Under the pieces are notes generated by a model. That model saw only the letters and a list, made by a program, of their open reading frames with translations. It did no database searches and was not told the origin of the DNA. Source: CAZQVN01 sp964596775 (lineage in GTDB: Bacteria > Eisenbacteria > RBG-16-71-46 > JABDJR01 > JAWXBZ01). From it: 26,841 nucleotides of DNA. A program made the translations under genes and the position numbers. Shown here one piece after another: positions 14,063 to 21,019 of this stretch (positions within the stretch are counted from its first letter, which is position 1; each line of letters begins with the position of its first letter). Location: the NCBI GenBank assembly GCA_964596775.1, contig CAZQVN010000049.1, positions 1-26,841 of the forward strand, written 5' to 3'.

Positions 14063-16591
14063 TCACCGGCTCAGCACCACCTTGACGATCCGCGACTCGG
14101 ATCCGGAAGTGAGCCGCGCCACGTAGACGCCCGCCGCCGCCACCCGCCCCGTATCCGCCCGCCCGTCCCAGTCCACGCCGGACTCCACCGGGCTCGATCC
14201 GGCAACACCGGAGGCCAGCAGCCGGACCGGGCGGCCCATCACGTCGAACAGCAGGAGACGGTACGGCGTCGGCGTGTCGGACGCGGGAACGAAGAACGAC
14301 AGGCGCAGGGGCGGAGAGGCCGGGTTCGCGACGGGTGTGCGCAGCGTCAGTCGCGGCACGCCCCCGTTGTCCACCGACACCGTTCCCAGGGTTTCGTCGA
14401 CGCCCACGGAATCCACGGCGAGAAGCCTGTAGGTGGCCGAACGCCCCGGCTCGAGCGGGCGATCCACGAACGTGTGCAGCCCCCGACCGCGCCGGTCCGC
14501 CCCGGGGACGATCTCCGGCTGCCCGTTGTCGAGCGTCCGGGAGATGCGGTACAGGGGACTCCCCTGGAGCGCGATCGGATACCAGCTCAACGCCACCCTT
14601 CCGTCATCGCGCAGCACCGCGTCGAACAGCCCGTTCTGCGCCACCGGCATGGCAAAGCTGTCCAGGTCGAGCCGGTGCCCGGCCACGGTTCCGTCCGTGG
14701 TGGCCACCGGAATTCCCAGACGAAACCGCGCGCGGGCTTCTTCGGGCGTCAGGTCCGGAATCCGGGCCATGATCAGCGCCAGCGCCCCGGTGACGAACGG
14801 CGCCGACATCGACGTTCCCGAGTTCAGCCAGTGCACGCCGTCGGGATCGAGGTAGGCGGGGATGTCCAGCAGGTCGCGGATCTGCGCCGTCATCGACGCG
14901 GAGAGCGCCGACATCACGCCGAATCCCGGAGCGGCCACCTCGGGCTTCGGCCGTCCGTCCGCCGTGGGTCCGACGCTCGAGAACACGGCGAGGTCGCCCA
15001 CGTTCTGGTCGGTGACGAAACAGCTTTCGCCGCCGCTCCTCGGCCAGCAGGTTCTCGACACGAGCGCCGAGACCGCGATCACGTTCCGCGCATTGGCCGG
15101 CGGCGACAGCGTGGCCCGCGGATCCTGCCCGCGCAGGAAATAGGGGGTGCCCCCGCCGTTGAAGTCGGCAAGCGGAATCCAGAAGTGGATCGGCGCGCGC
15201 GCCGTTTCCGGGTCGGGTTCGATGACGATCGTCCACTCCCCCGACACGCGAGGCGCCCCGTAGAAGAAGGCCTCGATGAAGAAGTACGACCCGGTGTCCG
15301 TCCTGCCCGTGCCGGACCGCACGACATGGCTCGTCGCGCTGAATTCGTGAGGCCCGCCCCGGATCGGCCCGATCCGGCGTCCGCCTGGCTGGACGATCGT
15401 GGCCGAAAAGGAGGCGGAGAGGGCGGTCCACCCTTCCAGATGCAGGACGTGCAGCAGGTCGCCCTGGATCGCGTACGGCGGCAGGAACACACTCACCGAG
15501 TCGGCCCCCTGCCCGGCGGCGAGGAAAGCGTGGATGCGGTCGTTGCCCTGGTTGCCGCCGGCCACGACCACCTGGCGACCGGGGCCGCAGAGGTCGCTGA
15601 TGATCCGCTCGAACGGGTCGGTGCCGTCGTGCGGTCCGTACTGGTTGCCGAGGCTCAGGTTGACGGCCACCGGACGACCGCGGCGGTCGGCCTCGTCCAT
15701 CACGAAGAAGAGCGCCGAGATCACGGACACCTCGTCGAAACCGGTGTTGACCACGATCAGGTCGGCCTCCGGTGCGACCCCCACGTAGCGGTAGGACTGC
15801 CCCGCTCCGGCGGCGGATCCGTTCCCCGCCGCGATGCCCGCGACGTGCGTGCCGTGTCCCACGCGATCCCAGCCGCGCGGATGCGTCCAGCGCCCGGAAA
15901 TGTACTCCCGCATTTCGGCTTCCCGGTAGACCTGGCCCGCCGGCACTTCGGATGAGACGCCGGACGCGGACTGGTCCCAGTAGGCCACGACACGGCTGGA
16001 GCCGTCCGGCCTGCGAAAGTCGCGGTGCAGGATGTCCACACCGGTATCGATGATCGCAACGAGAGCCCCCTTGCCGGTGGGACCGATGTACTCCGGAGGC
16101 ACGCCATGGCGGATACGGGTTCCCCGGATCATCTCGAGGCTCCGGTCCAGGGTGGGCTTCACCGGGCGCGAGAGGCGGGCGGCGCCGAGACCCGGCCAGC
16201 GGGAGAGCCGCTCGAACGAGGCCGGGGATCCGAGCACGGCCGCGGCGCTCCCCGTCTTTCCAACCACGGTGAATCCCATTCCGGACAGATCAGGAGCCTC
16301 GAGCAGGGCAGGAAAGGAGAGAAGGGCCGGGATGGGACGGTCCGGGTTTCCCTCGACGAGTGGCACCGCGGATCCGATCCGTGAGGAGGCCCCGCCATCG
16401 AAGGCGGACACGCCGCCGCGGAGTTTCGCATCCGGGAAAGCGCTGCCGGTGGTCCCGGTTTCCACGGCCCGAATCCGGAACGTCAGGGCGGGGTCGAATC
16501 GGGGGTCCGCGTCCGCGGATCCGGCGGGAACTGCTGCGGCGACGAGCAGCCAGATCGGCACCAGCAGTGCCGAAAGACGAGCAACCTTCAT
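14063..16591 (-). CDS. Secreted subtilisin-like serine peptidase (family S8) with FlgD/T9SS-like C-terminal domain
   Basis: Protein of 842 residues. A signal peptide (MKVARLSALLVPIWLLVAAAVPAG) is followed by a pro-region and the S8 domain. The triad is Asp182 in VAIIDTGVD, His246 in GHGTHVAG and Ser594 in NSGTSMSAP, with the oxyanion Asn347 in VVAGGNQGN. About 140 beta-rich residues are inserted after Asn347, which places Ser594 348 residues from His246; similar jelly-roll inserts are known in clostridial CspB-type subtilases. The C-terminus (about 760-842, LRLSFFVPASDTP through AAGVYVARLTSG) is a FlgD/Por-secretion-like domain, as in the C25 peptidase. The ATG at 16591 follows GGAGATC. A longer open frame to 17182 runs antisense through panE and is not coding. 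It is predicted to act outside the cell or on the surface. Confidence 0.93.
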   Translation of the reverse strand: MKVARLSALLVPIWLLVAAAVPAGSADADPRFDPALTFRIRAVETGTTGSAFPDAKLRGGVSAFDGGASSRIGSAVPLVEGNPDRPIPALLSFPALLEAPDLSGMGFTVVGKTGSAAAVLGSPASFERLSRWPGLGAARLSRPVKPTLDRSLEMIRGTRIRHGVPPEYIGPTGKGALVAIIDTGVDILHRDFRRPDGSSRVVAYWDQSASGVSSEVPAGQVYREAEMREYISGRWTHPRGWDRVGHGTHVAGIAAGNGSAAGAGQSYRYVGVAPEADLIVVNTGFDEVSVISALFFVMDEADRRGRPVAVNLSLGNQYGPHDGTDPFERIISDLCGPGRQVVVAGGNQGNDRIHAFLAAGQGADSVSVFLPPYAIQGDLLHVLHLEGWTALSASFSATIVQPGGRRIGPIRGGPHEFSATSHVVRSGTGRTDTGSYFFIEAFFYGAPRVSGEWTIVIEPDPETARAPIHFWIPLADFNGGGTPYFLRGQDPRATLSPPANARNVIAVSALVSRTCWPRSGGESCFVTDQNVGDLAVFSSVGPTADGRPKPEVAAPGFGVMSALSASMTAQIRDLLDIPAYLDPDGVHWLNSGTSMSAPFVTGALALIMARIPDLTPEEARARFRLGIPVATTDGTVAGHRLDLDSFAMPVAQNGLFDAVLRDDGRVALSWYPIALQGSPLYRISRTLDNGQPEIVPGADRRGRGLHTFVDRPLEPGRSATYRLLAVDSVGVDETLGTVSVDNGGVPRLTLRTPVANPASPPLRLSFFVPASDTPTPYRLLLFDVMGRPVRLLASGVAGSSPVESGVDWDGRADTGRVAAAGVYVARLTSGSESRIVKVVLSR

Positions 16592-16672
16592 GTCCGATCT
16601 CCGTGAAGCTCTCCAACCCACGGCCACGAGATGGTACCATGCGCCGCCTGTCCATGGCTTGGGGAAAGGTTC
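16592..16672. promoter_or_regulatory. Divergent region between the S8 peptidase and panE
   Basis: This 81-base region must carry the start signals for both genes. GGGGAAAGG precedes the panE ATG and GGAG precedes the peptidase ATG. No clear -35/-10 pair was found. Confidence 0.3.
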
Positions 16673-17749
16673 ATGAAAAGGGAATCCAGCAGCCACTATA
16701 TCATTCTTGGAGCGGGCGCCGTCGGCGGCACGATGGGCGCACTGCTCGCGGAATCCGGGCAGCGCGTCACGCTGATCGGCCGCCCCGCGCTGGTGAGCGC
16801 CGTTCGCGCCCAGGGCGGACTCCGTCACGTCCGCAACGGCATCGAGCATCTCGTTCCGCTCGCGGCGGTGGACCACCCGGGCCGCGTGAACCTCGAGGGC
16901 CCGGTGATCCTCTTCATCACGACCAAGGCCGGCGATCTCGACGACGCCCTCGAGTCGGCCCGGGGCGCGTTTCCGAAGACCACGCTCACCGTGACCTGGC
17001 AGAACGGCATCCGGGCCGAGGACCAGGCTCTCCCGGTCTTTCCGAATCTGCTCGGCGGCATCGTCCGGGCCACGTCCACGATGATCGTTCCGGGGGAGGT
17101 GCGCACCCGTTCGCCGGGCCTGCTCATTCTCGGCCGGACCCCGCCTCCGGGAAGGCCGTGTCTCGATCCGGAACTCGACCATGTCGTCCGCGACCTCACC
17201 GCGGCCGGTTTCGAAGCCGTCCCCTCCCCCGACATTCGCGCCGACAAGGCGCTCAAGCTCCTGCTGAACCTGATCAGCGGCGCCAGCCCGCTCGTCCGCC
17301 GCGAGGGGCTTGCCTGCCCGAACCTGACCCGTCTCGAGCAGGCCGTCCTGATCGAGGGGGCCCGGATACTCAAGGCGGCGGGCGTTCCCGCGTACGCCGC
17401 ATCAGGCCGCGGCGAGGATGTTCCTACGATGCTCCGTCACCTCGCCGGGCGCCCGGTGCGCCCGCCGATCCGCGACGGCGTCCACAACTCCACCTGGCAG
17501 AACCTGCGGGTCCCTGGGCGCCGCCTCGAGAACGGGCACATGAACGGCGAGATCGTCGAACTGGCGGCGTCCATCGGGAGGGCGGCGCCGTGGAACATCC
17601 GCCTGCTCGACCTGCTGACGGAAGTGCACGGAAAGGGGCTCGGCCCCGAGGCGTTGACGGACGAGGAACTCGGCGCCCGGATCGACGACCTGCCGATGCC
17701 TCCCCCGTGGAGCGCGGAGGACGATCCGGAGATCCCGGGCCGGAGCTGA
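16673..17749 (+). CDS. panE: 2-dehydropantoate 2-reductase (ketopantoate reductase)
   Basis: Protein of 358 residues that reduces ketopantoate to pantoate with NADPH, the step between PanB and PanC. The Rossmann motif ILGAGAVGG (Gly13, Gly15, Gly18) is at the N-terminus. The catalytic pair matches E. coli Lys176 and Asn180 as Lys195 and Asn199 in LKLLLN, and E. coli Glu256 corresponds to Glu286 in LENGHMNGE. The ATG at 16673 has GGGGAAAGG just upstream; an ATG at 16631 would add 14 residues before the Rossmann fold. It is longer than E. coli PanE (about 303), mainly through a Pro-rich tail after 330. It sits alone, about 6 kb from panB and panC. Other reductases of the same fold exist, so substrate is inferred from these residues and the nearby pathway. 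Confidence 0.88.
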   Translation: MKRESSSHYIILGAGAVGGTMGALLAESGQRVTLIGRPALVSAVRAQGGLRHVRNGIEHLVPLAAVDHPGRVNLEGPVILFITTKAGDLDDALESARGAFPKTTLTVTWQNGIRAEDQALPVFPNLLGGIVRATSTMIVPGEVRTRSPGLLILGRTPPPGRPCLDPELDHVVRDLTAAGFEAVPSPDIRADKALKLLLNLISGASPLVRREGLACPNLTRLEQAVLIEGARILKAAGVPAYAASGRGEDVPTMLRHLAGRPVRPPIRDGVHNSTWQNLRVPGRRLENGHMNGEIVELAASIGRAAPWNIRLLDLLTEVHGKGLGPEALTDEELGARIDDLPMPPPWSAEDDPEIPGRS

Positions 17750-17777
17750 ACCGCGGCACCGGCACGATAGAATCGAC

Positions 17778-18896
17778 TCAGGCGGCGGGAAAGGTTCCGG
17801 CGGGAATGACCGCCACGCCGCGGGGATCCCGCGGCCAGGAATCACGGTCCGTATCGAACCCGTCCGGCAGTGCGTTCGGCCCTTCGACGATGGCCCGCTG
17901 GATCCGCGCCCCGGCTCCGACCCGGACGCCGGACATCAGCACGGAGTCTTCGACATTCACTTCGTCGCCGAAGGTCACCCCCTCGGCGACCACGGAACGC
18001 CGCACTCCTCCCGGGCAGGCGGCGCATCCCGCCCCGAGCAGCGATGTCCCCTCGCGGCGCAGCGCCGGCCGGGCCGTCCCGGGGGGATCGGGCCAGGCGA
18101 GCCCGGGCTCGTCGAACACGGTGCCGGAGCGGAGCAGGTCCATGTGCGCGTTCCAGTACGCCCCGATCGTGCCGACATCGCGCCAGTAGTTCTCGAAAAC
18201 AAAGGTGGCCACTCGTTCCCGGGGAAACAGGTGCGGGGCGAAATCCCAGTCCGCGTCCTCCGGGGCCGCATGGCCGTCCAGGAACTCGAGCAGGACGTCC
18301 GTATCGAACAGGAAGATCCCCGTCGACACGAGACAGGATGCCCGTTCCTCGAGAGCGGCCGCGTCCGGCTTTTCCCGATACGAGGAGAGATGCCCCGAGT
18401 CGTCGAGGGACACGACACCGAGCTGTGCCGACTCGACTCCGGGTGCGCGGGCCACCGCCAGCGTCACGGCGTTTCCGCGCGAACGGTGCGCCTCCACGAA
18501 TGCCGGGAAGACGCAGCCGTAGACATGATCGGAGGGGAGAACGGCGACGATGCCGGGCGCCTTCGCGCAGATCAGGGCACGCGCGGAGCGGACGGCGTCA
18601 CCGGTGCCGCGATACCGGCCGGACGGCGCAGGCAGGGCCGCAAGGAGGCCCCCGCGATTCCGCCAGCACCGGCTCCAGTCCGGCAGGCTTTCCATCAATT
18701 CAGGCGGGCCGGCCACATGGACGGAGTGAAATCCTGCCGCCGCCAGGTTGGCCAGGGCAAAGTCGATGATCCGGTGAGAGCCGCCGAACGCAACGAGAGG
18801 CTTCGGAATCCGGGCCGTCAGCGGCCTGAGCCGCCGCCCCTCCCCGCCGGCCAGAAGAAGCGCCAGGAGTTCCGGATCGTCAAGGGGCCCCGGCAT
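17778..18896 (-). CDS. glgC: GlgC-like glucose-1-phosphate adenylyltransferase
   Basis: Protein of 372 residues. The N-terminal nucleotidyltransferase fold has LAGGEGRRLRPLTARIPKP (15-33), YRGTGDAV, LPSDHVYG, a YREKP sugar-binding segment, STGIFLFD and the GlgC-typical YWRDVGTIGAYWNAHMDL. A short left-handed beta-helix tail follows (VVAEGVTFGDEVNVEDSVLMSGVRVG). GlgC makes ADP-glucose from ATP and glucose-1-phosphate for glycogen or trehalose synthesis. It is shorter than typical GlgC (about 410-430) because of a shortened linker and tail, so another sugar-nucleotide product cannot be excluded. The ATG at 18896 overlaps the Rieske gene by 17 bases, and its ribosome binding site is poor. Confidence 0.8.
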   Translation of the reverse strand: MPGPLDDPELLALLLAGGEGRRLRPLTARIPKPLVAFGGSHRIIDFALANLAAAGFHSVHVAGPPELMESLPDWSRCWRNRGGLLAALPAPSGRYRGTGDAVRSARALICAKAPGIVAVLPSDHVYGCVFPAFVEAHRSRGNAVTLAVARAPGVESAQLGVVSLDDSGHLSSYREKPDAAALEERASCLVSTGIFLFDTDVLLEFLDGHAAPEDADWDFAPHLFPRERVATFVFENYWRDVGTIGAYWNAHMDLLRSGTVFDEPGLAWPDPPGTARPALRREGTSLLGAGCAACPGGVRRSVVAEGVTFGDEVNVEDSVLMSGVRVGAGARIQRAIVEGPNALPDGFDTDRDSWPRDPRGVAVIPAGTFPAA

Positions 18897-19227
18897 CGAC
18901 GCACACCTCCACCCGGTCGTCCCGGATGCGGGTTTCGTAAACCCGGATGCGCGGTCCGTCGCCGGCTTCGAGCGAGTCCGGCGCGCGCCCGGTCGCGAGA
19001 TGGAACGACCAGCCGTGCCAGCGGCAGGTGATCACGCCGTTCGCGAAACATCCGTCGTGCAGCGGCATGCCGTTGTGCGGGCACCGGTCCGAAACGGCGT
19101 GAAAACGGTCCTTCTCCCGGAAGACCGCCACGCTCCGTCCCTCGACGAGAAACCCTTTCCCCTCCCCGACCCTGATGTCCCGGACCCGGCAGACCTCGTG
19201 AAACAGGCCCGGCCCGGTCCGGTTCAC
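18880..19227 (-). CDS. Small Rieske [2Fe-2S] ferredoxin
   Basis: Protein of 115 residues comprising a single Rieske domain. Ligands are Cys49 and His51 (RCPHNG) and Cys68 and His71 (CRWHGW), with the usual spacing. It has no membrane segment or signal peptide and resembles NirD or BphF-type soluble Rieske proteins, which pass electrons to a partner reductase or oxygenase. No such partner is in the window. The start is a GTG at 19227 that overlaps the aldolase stop (GTGA), implying coupled translation. A Rieske protein between two sugar-phosphate enzymes is unusual and may only reflect a shared promoter. Confidence 0.9.
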   Translation of the reverse strand: MNRTGPGLFHEVCRVRDIRVGEGKGFLVEGRSVAVFREKDRFHAVSDRCPHNGMPLHDGCFANGVITCRWHGWSFHLATGRAPDSLEAGDGPRIRVYETRIRDDRVEVCVDAGAP

Positions 19228-20630
19228 AGCAGGGCCTGGATCGCGGCGGGAACCGGAGGCTCCACGGGAACGGCCGGGACCAGCCTCTGGACCGTGGTCT
19301 GCGTGCCGTCCACGCCGAGCTGCTCGAAGAAGAAGTCGAACTTGTCCTCGAGATCCTCGGAGAGGCTCTTCCGGGTACCCCAGTCCACATCCCAGATGTC
19401 TTCCTTGTGCGGGCCGAATGCCTTCTTCCGCGTCTTGTAGTAGAACTGCTCGTCGGACCAGTCGGGCTTGCGTTCGCCGGCGCAGTTCGCGTCGAGCCAC
19501 GCGTACATCTTTTCCCTGAGCTCGTCGGGAAGATAGAGGCTGTCGTAGAACAGGTTCTGGAATCCGGTGGCCAGGTGGATCTCCGCGGTTCCGGTCTTCG
19601 GAAAGCGGTCGAACGCGTCGTCGGGAAGCGTTGAGGCCCCGTGCTGGACGGCGCCGGCCAGGCCGTACTCCTCCCTGGCCACGCGCGAGAGCGCTTCCAG
19701 CGTTTCGAAATCGATCTGCACGTCGGCCACCGAACCGTCCGGCAGAACGATGCCGCCGTGCTCGGTGCCGGACTGGACACTGATCTTGGACAGGCCGGCC
19801 AGTTCGGCGCCGATCGCCTTCAGCGCGGCGTTGTACCCGTCCATGAACGCCCGGAGTTCCTCGACGGTGGAGTTCTTGCCGCCGACCTCGCCGATCTCGC
19901 CGCCGACCGACACCCGGATTCCGGCCGGTTCAAGACCGCGGATGTACGCCGTCAGCTCCGCGCACAGCCGGAAATTGAGTTCCTGCTGCTCGGCCAGGGT
20001 CGGGCGCGACAGGTCCACGAGCGTGGACGTGTCGATGTCGATGTTGTAGAACCCGGCTCCGACCGCCTCGGCGATGAGGTCCTTGACCGCCTTCACCTCG
20101 GCATCGGGATCCGCCTTGTACCTGGCGGCGTTGACCTGGAAGTGGTCCCCCTGGATGAAGACGGGCCCGTGGAACTCCTCGCGGATGGCCGCCGCCACGA
20201 CCTGGGACACGTACTCGGCGGGCCGCTGGTTCGTGTAGCCGATTTCCGACCTGGCGATCTCGAAAATGAACGCCCCCCCGTCCCGTTTCTGGACGCTGCG
20301 CACCGCGGCCCGGGCCGTGTCGTAGGTCATTCCCCGGATGTTGATGGCCGGCACGGTGAACGCCTCGGCGATTTCCCCCCGGCCGCGGGCCCGGTAGACG
20401 GCGTCGATGGAGGCCGGATGGGACCCGAGCACGTGAGCGGCCTTGAGAATCAGCCAGCGGGCTGCGTTCCGGACCTCCTCGTCCGGCCCGATCGAGGCGT
20501 TGAGCGCCAGGATGTCCGTCTGTTCCTTGTAGAACCGGGTCGGGTCGGTCACTTTCATGAACCCGGTCCCGTCGATGTGTACGGTGCCGCCCATCGAGGC
20601 CAGCAGATCCTTGACTGTCGCGCATTTCAT
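19224..20630 (-). CDS. Class II (metal-dependent) fructose/tagatose-bisphosphate aldolase family protein
   Basis: Protein of 468 residues belonging to the class II aldolase family, which reversibly cleaves fructose-1,6-bisphosphate or a related sugar bisphosphate. Candidate metal and catalytic residues are Asp162-His163 in QGDHFQV, Glu245 in GEIGEVGG, His291 in TEHGG and His330 in QHGAST. It is about 100 residues longer than the E. coli enzyme, with a C-terminal extension from about 360 (FYDSLYLPDELREKMYAWLD onward). This long form occurs in several environmental phyla. The ATG follows GGAGGGG at normal distance, and a TTGGTC/TAAACT promoter lies upstream. It is the first gene of the aldolase-Rieske-glgC operon. 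Substrate choice is not certain. Confidence 0.8.
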   Translation of the reverse strand: MKCATVKDLLASMGGTVHIDGTGFMKVTDPTRFYKEQTDILALNASIGPDEEVRNAARWLILKAAHVLGSHPASIDAVYRARGRGEIAEAFTVPAINIRGMTYDTARAAVRSVQKRDGGAFIFEIARSEIGYTNQRPAEYVSQVVAAAIREEFHGPVFIQGDHFQVNAARYKADPDAEVKAVKDLIAEAVGAGFYNIDIDTSTLVDLSRPTLAEQQELNFRLCAELTAYIRGLEPAGIRVSVGGEIGEVGGKNSTVEELRAFMDGYNAALKAIGAELAGLSKISVQSGTEHGGIVLPDGSVADVQIDFETLEALSRVAREEYGLAGAVQHGASTLPDDAFDRFPKTGTAEIHLATGFQNLFYDSLYLPDELREKMYAWLDANCAGERKPDWSDEQFYYKTRKKAFGPHKEDIWDVDWGTRKSLSEDLEDKFDFFFEQLGVDGTQTTVQRLVPAVPVEPPVPAAIQALL

Positions 20631-20686
20631 GGGGTGAGGCCCCTCCTGGAAGTTTCATGAAGGTTGGAACTCTTCTAAGCCCATGA

Positions 20687-20716
20687 AGTTTAAGCGACTG
20701 AACGCCGGAGGACCAA
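20687..20716 (-). promoter_or_regulatory. Candidate promoter of the aldolase-Rieske-glgC operon
   Basis: On the - strand TTGGTC (20716-20711), an 18-base spacer and TAAACT (20692-20687) give a start near 20680 and a leader of about 50 bases before the aldolase ATG. Read by eye. Confidence 0.4.
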
Positions 20717-20736
20717 GAGGGAAGCGGAAAAAAGTG

Positions 20737-20767
20737 TTGGCTCGAAACCGGAAAGCTCGTGTAGTAT
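20737..20767 (+). promoter_or_regulatory. Candidate distal promoter of the Ton/TPR cluster
   Basis: TTGGCT (20737-20742) and TAGTAT (20762-20767) with 19 bases between. If used, the leader is about 245 bases and includes the hairpin at 20784-20802. Confidence 0.28.
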
Positions 20768-20883
20768 CCCTTGAAGACTCAGGCACGGTCGCCCAGACCG
20801 TGTTCCGGAGCCCCGTCGCACCCGGCGGATCCTCGCCGACCGGGTCGCTGCCTGACGATCGGGCCCCGGGTCGACACAGGATA

Positions 20884-20912
20884 TTGATCATCCGGTGTCC
20901 GTCCTGTATCGT
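20884..20912 (+). promoter_or_regulatory. Candidate proximal promoter of the Ton/TPR cluster
   Basis: TTGATC (20884-20889) and TATCGT (20907-20912) with an ideal 17-base spacer. The transcript would start near 20919 and have a leader of about 100 bases. Confidence 0.38.
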
Positions 20913-20931
20913 GACGCGTCTTTTGGATTAC

Positions 20932-20999
20932 GGTTTCCGGCACTGCCTCGCCGGAACCTCGAATGACAGGTCAAGTTCAGCACTGAACACCCGTTTCAG
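20932..20999 (+). promoter_or_regulatory. Structured leader with mutually exclusive hairpins
   Basis: GGTTTCCGGC (20932-20941) pairs with GCCGGAACC (20950-20958), one base bulged. Next, GTTCAG (20975-20980) can pair with CTGAAC (20983-20988), or CTGAAC can instead pair with GTTTCAG (20993-20999). The ribosome binding site GGGGAGG (21010-21016) follows at once. The alternative folds could affect translation of the TPR gene. Not tested. Confidence 0.35.
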
Positions 21000-21019
21000 G
21001 ATCGTTTTCGGGGAGGTCC

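Larger units (their letters stand above)
20631..21019. other. 389-base non-coding divergent control region
   Basis: This stretch separates the aldolase operon from the Ton/TPR cluster. It is lower in coding signal than its surroundings and holds divergent promoter candidates, a hairpin CACGGTC (20784-20790) with GACCGTG (20796-20802), and a structured leader near 20932-20999. A 114-codon + frame from 20683 lacks a ribosome binding site and runs out of frame into the next gene, so I do not call it. Confidence 0.6.

Noticed and set aside
16592..17182. Long N-terminal extension of the S8 peptidase frame
   Set aside because: It is antisense to panE, while the ATG at 16591 has a ribosome binding site and opens a normal signal peptide.
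16360..18189. A 609-codon + frame across the panE region
   Set aside because: It is out of frame with panE, Arg/Pro-rich and without motifs.
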